A stretch of 57,614 nucleotides of DNA from Nitrospiraceae bacterium (lineage in GTDB: Bacteria > Nitrospirota > Nitrospiria > Nitrospirales > Nitrospiraceae). Numbering within the stretch: position 1 is the first letter of the stretch; the number at the start of each line of letters is the position of its first letter. Of this stretch, positions 54,534 through 57,614 are shown one piece after another. The position numbers and the translations under genes are program-made. The notes below the pieces were generated by a model. The model had not been told where the DNA came from and did not search any database. It saw only the letters and a list, made by a program, of their open reading frames with translations. The DNA lies in the NCBI GenBank assembly GCA_919902505.1, contig CAKKRE010000056.1, forward strand, positions 1 to 57,614, in the 5' to 3' direction.

Positions 54534-56429
54534 CATCTTCCCCGCAAGCGACGGCGGTACCGTGGCAACTCTCGCCGATCGGAATTGTAGATCAGGCAGC
54601 TTCTGCAATCCGAAGCGCGCGATGTAGAGAAAGATATACTCTCGGATAAACAAGCGCAGGTCCCAGCCGGGATTGTGGTTGCGTTCGAATTCTTCGAACA
54701 CCCGCTCCGCCTCCTCGATACTCAGCCCCTGTTTCACGGTGAAGTAGTAGTCGAGCGCCAGGTCCCACTCGGGATTCTTGTAGGCGGTCACGCCGAACTT
54801 CTCCGGATGTTTCGCCACCGGATTGTGCCGGCCGAGGTCGAACGTGCCGAAGCCCAGCGAATGCACATAGTCCTTGTTCTGCTCCAGGAACTCCACCGAC
54901 GACCAGGCTTCGTCTCGCGTTTCGCCGGGAAAGCCGAAGAAGCCCATGCAATGATTCCAGATACCGGCCTCGGCGGTGTACTTCAAGTGTTTCGTCATGA
55001 TTTCCGTGGTCGTCGCCTTGTCCATCAGCTTCAGCACCCGCTCGTTCCCCGACTCATAGCCGAAGTGGAGATACTTGCAGCCGGAGGCCTTCGCATCCTG
55101 CCAGACCCGATCTTCCAGCAGGCTCTTCTCGAACCGCATGTGCGTCGTCCAGACAATGCCCATGTTGCTGTCGATCAGGCCACGGGTCAGCTTGCGGAAC
55201 AGGGCCGGCGGATAGGATTCATCGGTAAAGTGAAAATGCCGCGAACCGTACTTATCGCGCAGATAGGTCACCTCGGCCAGAATGTCCTGAATTTTCTTGG
55301 TGCGGTAGCCCGCCGTGTAACCTTCGCCATGGTCGCAGAACTCGCAGCGGCCCCAGTAGCAACCGCGCGTCGCCAGATAGGGCAGAATTTTGGTCGGAAC
55401 GAAATACTTGTCGAGCGGCAGGCCGTCGAAGTCCGGCGGCGGCAACGCGGCCATGTCCTCGGCGAAACTCGTGGCCGACACATGCACCCCGGTCGCGTCC
55501 TTATAGATGGTGTTCGGCACCTCGGCCAGGCTCCGCTTCGCCCCCACTGCCGACACCAGTTGCACGAACGCCGTCTCCCCTTCATAAACCACGGCGCTGT
55601 CGAAGTATTGAAACAACGGCGACTGCGGGAGCACATCGCGCAAGCGCGTCACCGTGTTGCCGCCGATGGTCACATGAATGTTGGGAAAATGCTGCTTGAT
55701 GAGGGCGCAGAACGTCATCGAGGAGAACATCTGCTGCTGCAAGACGATCGAGATCCCGACCACATCCGGCTGCTCCGCCTCGATCGCCGGCTTCACCAGA
55801 TGCTCGAACACGTCGCGATAAATGTTCACCTGGGTGTCGTTCACCGCGTCCATCACTTCATGCGACACGAAGACTTTGTAAGAGAGGTCCGTTTCCATCG
55901 GCGGCATGCAGATCCGCGCAGGCGCATAGACCATCGAGATCACGGATGTGACCTCACGGAATACATGAATAGCCCACTCTAACTGATCGATTTCGTAGAA
56001 GACTTCCCCGCGAATGATCGCCTTGGCCTTCTCCGCCTTCTTGATCAGATCGTCGATACGCTGGCGTGTCAGGTCGCAGAGGGTGAGCTGGAGATCCTGC
56101 TCCCATTCTTCGAGTTCCCGTTTCTTTGCCAGCTTGCGCAACCGGTCGAGTTGCTGCGGCACCCGGCGCAGGACCTTCTTCAGGAAATCCTCGCTGAAGT
56201 ACCAGTCCCACATTTCGAGGTTGATGTCTTTTTGAATGACCGTATGCCCGGCCTGACGGAGGACGGCGGTGAGGGACGGGAGGCTAAGATAGGGCTCGGA
56301 AGGGAACCAATCGGGCGGGAAGATCAACATGACCTTCATCTTCCGGCCGCTGGTGGCTTCCGAGGTTTGTCGATGGAGGAGGATCAGTTCTTTGGAAGCC
56401 CGCTCGCCCTTGGAATACTCCACTTTCAT
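54531..56429 (-). CDS. B12-binding-type radical SAM protein, second paralogue
   Basis: Protein of 632 residues from the ATG at 56429 (MKVEYSKGERASKE), with AAGGA about 13 nt upstream; the longer open frame to 56531 was rejected. The N-terminal part MLIFPPDWFPSEPYLSLPS and IGGNTVTRL are shared with the first paralogue. The radical SAM core has CYWGRCEFCDHGEGYTAGYR and FTDESYPPALFRKL. Role unknown. The start codon and leader are duplicated in broken form at 57322-57475. Confidence 0.85.
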   Translation of the reverse strand: MKVEYSKGERASKELILLHRQTSEATSGRKMKVMLIFPPDWFPSEPYLSLPSLTAVLRQAGHTVIQKDINLEMWDWYFSEDFLKKVLRRVPQQLDRLRKLAKKRELEEWEQDLQLTLCDLTRQRIDDLIKKAEKAKAIIRGEVFYEIDQLEWAIHVFREVTSVISMVYAPARICMPPMETDLSYKVFVSHEVMDAVNDTQVNIYRDVFEHLVKPAIEAEQPDVVGISIVLQQQMFSSMTFCALIKQHFPNIHVTIGGNTVTRLRDVLPQSPLFQYFDSAVVYEGETAFVQLVSAVGAKRSLAEVPNTIYKDATGVHVSATSFAEDMAALPPPDFDGLPLDKYFVPTKILPYLATRGCYWGRCEFCDHGEGYTAGYRTKKIQDILAEVTYLRDKYGSRHFHFTDESYPPALFRKLTRGLIDSNMGIVWTTHMRFEKSLLEDRVWQDAKASGCKYLHFGYESGNERVLKLMDKATTTEIMTKHLKYTAEAGIWNHCMGFFGFPGETRDEAWSSVEFLEQNKDYVHSLGFGTFDLGRHNPVAKHPEKFGVTAYKNPEWDLALDYYFTVKQGLSIEEAERVFEEFERNHNPGWDLRLFIREYIFLYIARFGLQKLPDLQFRSARVATVPPSLAGKM

Positions 56430-56576
56430 AATAATCTGGTCCTTCTTCTTCCCGGCCGAGAAGCGACAGAAATAATCAGAAAGCCAACGGGTTACGGAGG
56501 CATTGTAATGGTGAGAAAGAATGAGATGCAAGAGCGGGAAGGAGGAATAGGCGATCAGGTGCAGAGGATAAGCGAC

Positions 56577-56897
56577 TTATGGAAGATTGGGTGAAGTCCC
56601 GCGGCTCGTGCGCCACAGCGCGAGGATTTCGACGGCTTCGGGATGAGAAGTCACACGATAATAGAGATGATGATGATAATGAACACGCGGCAAGTGAAGC
56701 CGGCGAACACCAGCCAGCTTGACGTTTCGAGCCTCGGCACCGATCAGTGGTTGGGATGCGAGGATTTGAATCGCACGCTCAAGCTGAACCGTAAATGCAT
56801 CGGGAGCTTTCGTCCGGTTGGAAACCCACCATTCAGCAGCATCAAGGATAGCCTGGCCAGCACTGCCGACTATCCGGACAGGGAGCGGACTGCTCAC
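56577..56897 (-). CDS. ParE/RelE-type toxin
   Basis: Small basic protein of 106 residues with the ParE/RelE-fold layout: early helix DAAEWWVSNRTKAPDAFTVQ, then RNVKLAGVRRLHLPRVHYHH, and a terminal strand EAVEILALWRTSRGT. Such toxins inhibit gyrase (ParE) or cut mRNA (RelE). Its start overlaps the antitoxin stop by 4 nt, typical for a type II module. Activity is inferred. Confidence 0.8.
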   Translation of the reverse strand: MSSPLPVRIVGSAGQAILDAAEWWVSNRTKAPDAFTVQLERAIQILASQPLIGAEARNVKLAGVRRLHLPRVHYHHHLYYRVTSHPEAVEILALWRTSRGTSPNLP

Positions 56898-57112
56898 GAT
56901 CGGCGGATCTGCTTCAGGAGGTCAGCCGCATTCGTCGTCTCTCCCCGCTCAGCCTCTGCAATCGCAGCAAGCAGCTTGGCTTCTTCCTCGGACGAGAGAT
57001 CGAAGGTCTCATCACCTTCCGGAGCCAGGACGGTGACCGTGGCTCCCTCGGGAAGGCTCTTCGCATCGATCTGAATCGTCCCCCCGCGAACTTTTCCAGT
57101 AGTAATCAGCAT
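56894..57112 (-). CDS. Antitoxin partner of ParE-type toxin
   Basis: Protein of 72 residues ahead of the toxin. The N-terminal half (GKVRGGTIQIDAKSLPEGAT) looks like a short beta-rich DNA-binding part, and the acidic helix LSSEEEAKLLAAIAEAERGE would wrap the toxin. The gene order antitoxin-toxin with a 4-nt overlap is typical. AGGA lies 7 nt upstream of the ATG. Confidence 0.75.
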   Translation of the reverse strand: MLITTGKVRGGTIQIDAKSLPEGATVTVLAPEGDETFDLSSEEEAKLLAAIAEAERGETTNAADLLKQIRRS

Positions 57113-57118
57113 AGGAGC

Positions 57119-57148
57119 ATCCTAGCACTTCAGAGAGTAGCCGTCCAA
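57119..57148 (-). promoter_or_regulatory. Candidate promoter abutting the antitoxin start
   Basis: On the minus strand TAGGAT (57119-57124), preceded by TGC, lies only 6 nt before the ATG, and TTGGAC stands 18 nt upstream of it. If used, transcription would start at or near the A of the ATG, giving a leaderless mRNA. The -35 match is poor. Confidence 0.3.
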
Positions 57149-57187
57149 GGTCCAGTGCGATTTGCTCCGTGCTGATTGGAGAGGGTC

Positions 57188-57320
57188 CGCAGGATGCTCA
57201 AAAAGTCTGTTAGCAAGGCCGCAGCCGATGGACGCACCGGAGGAGGCATAGCCTCGGGCTATGTTGAGGATGCGTACGAGGTGAGAACGCCGCTGGCGGG
57301 CATTTTCAGCGTCCTGCAGG
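57188..57320. repeat. Palindromic gene-end repeat, copy G (divergent)
   Basis: The arms are CAGGATGCTCAAAAAG (from 57190) and CATTTTCAGCGTCCTG (to 57316), with AAGGCCGCAG and GAGAACGCCGC in the core and CATAGCCTCGGGCTATG replacing the usual GTACCC block. It sits next to the broken radical SAM 5' fragment at 57322 instead of a complete gene. Confidence 0.75.
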
Positions 57321-57321
57321 A

Positions 57322-57475
57322 GGCCCGTTCACCCTTCGTATACTCGATGCGCATGAAGGCGGCTCTCCTGTATCGGTCCGGCACTCCGAAACAGTCAGAA
57401 TGCCAAGGGGTTAGCTTGGAGGAGCACATTGTAAGGGGGCCAAAGATTGATATGCAAGAGCGGGAGGACGGAGCG
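57322..57475 (-). pseudogene. Truncated 5' end of a third radical SAM paralogue
   Basis: Read on the minus strand from an ATG at 57354, the peptide MRIEYTKGERAS matches the start of the complete gene (MKVEYSKGERAS). The leader is also alike: GCAAGAGCGGGA with CATTGTAA, and CCAANGGGTTA occur at corresponding positions near 56470-56545. Similarity stops after about 12 codons, where palindromic repeat G begins. I interpret it as a gene remnant whose body was lost or replaced at the repeat. Confidence 0.6.
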
Positions 57476-57614
57476 GCCAGATAGTCCTTTGTGCTCGCAG
57501 AACGCCCACAATGAATCGGCGCCCCTCCGATGCGCGCAGTTGAGCTACCCCCTCCAATACTAGATAGTGTCGTCACGAGAGTGGAACTGGTGTAGCATCA
57601 TGCTGAACCGAGGG
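57476..57614. other. Window end without a recognised gene
   Basis: Nothing coding is recognisable. A segment at 57517-57556 on the minus strand resembles the 5' half of a tRNA (GTAGCTCAACTG) but does not fold into a complete molecule. Confidence 0.35.

Noticed and set aside
42014..57320. CRISPR array
   Set aside because: Copies are long palindromes separated by whole genes, with no short regular spacers and no cas genes.
57188..57484. Plus-strand open frame across the end of the window
   Set aside because: It is made mainly of palindromic repeat G and the radical SAM fragment read on the wrong strand.
57517..57556. tRNA-like 5' half on the minus strand
   Set aside because: It has an acceptor-like and D-arm-like start (GGAGGGG, GTAGCTCAACTG) but no pairing D-stem, anticodon stem or T-arm follows, so it is at most a remnant.

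Overview
The window looks like chromosomal DNA of a GC-rich, Gram-negative-type bacterium. The gene repertoire fits Nitrospira or a close relative in the phylum Nitrospirota: a large heme/siroheme gene block with a CobA-HemD fusion and a CcsB-type cytochrome c biogenesis protein, tandem bifunctional-nuclease (DUF151) genes ahead of rplM-rpsI, and abundant short palindromic repeats. This assignment is inference from gene content; no 16S rRNA gene is present.

Layout. 1-2100: an atypical LuxR-type response regulator, an 191-bp element with 17-bp terminal inverted repeats (MITE-like), and tRNA-Gly(CCC). 2171-9793 (all minus): gcvH-lpdA-comEA-like-tyrS behind a strong promoter, a TPR lipoprotein, ndk, a HEPN/MNT toxin-antitoxin pair and mtnA. 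9966-15357: a sugar aminotransferase, a glycosyltransferase and comEC. 15384-28958 (all minus): glmM, folP, ftsH, hpt, tilS, ribF, then hemB, a CBS protein, cobA/hemD, hemC, hemA and ccsB, a long, tightly packed series making heme and siroheme precursors. 29023-33890: rsmI-like and tusA-like genes meeting tail to tail, a secreted orphan with its own promoter and terminator, tRNA-Leu(CAA), a YggX-like protein, two DUF151 paralogues, rplM and rpsI. 34003-42004 (all plus): argC-argJ, rpsB-tsf-pyrH-frr, alr and a DUF4403 protein. 42328-50193: mostly small genes on both strands (thiamine-binding-like, precorrin-2 dehydrogenase, HNH nuclease, Rieske protein, gamma-glutamylcyclotransferase-like, 2Fe-2S protein, moaB, CBS protein, alcohol dehydrogenase, PhzF). 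50664-57112: three radical SAM proteins (two of them large B12-type paralogues), a J-domain-like protein, and a ParE-type toxin-antitoxin pair. The window ends with a broken duplicate of the radical SAM 5' region.

The most unusual content is non-coding. First, a family of about 85-320-bp imperfect palindromes (nine copies from 42014 to 57320) sits at gene 3' ends, usually with its right end forming the stop codon of the neighbouring minus-strand gene. Arms differ between copies but stay complementary within a copy, and a C-C mismatch recurs at one position. Second, at least five intergenic sites carry degenerate repeats with a strict 7-nt period, several as facing inverted pairs, and two of them sit directly beside the palindromes in convergent intergenic gaps. 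Third, at 57322-57475 there is a duplicate of the leader and first codons of the radical SAM gene at 54531-56429, cut off by one of the palindromes.

How the genes work together: hemA, hemC, hemB and cobA/hemD give glutamate-derived tetrapyrrole, and the separate precorrin-2 dehydrogenase at 42688 takes the methylated product toward siroheme. CcsB attaches heme to c-type cytochromes. The translation block (rplM, rpsI, rpsB, tsf, frr, tyrS, tilS, rsmI) is standard housekeeping.
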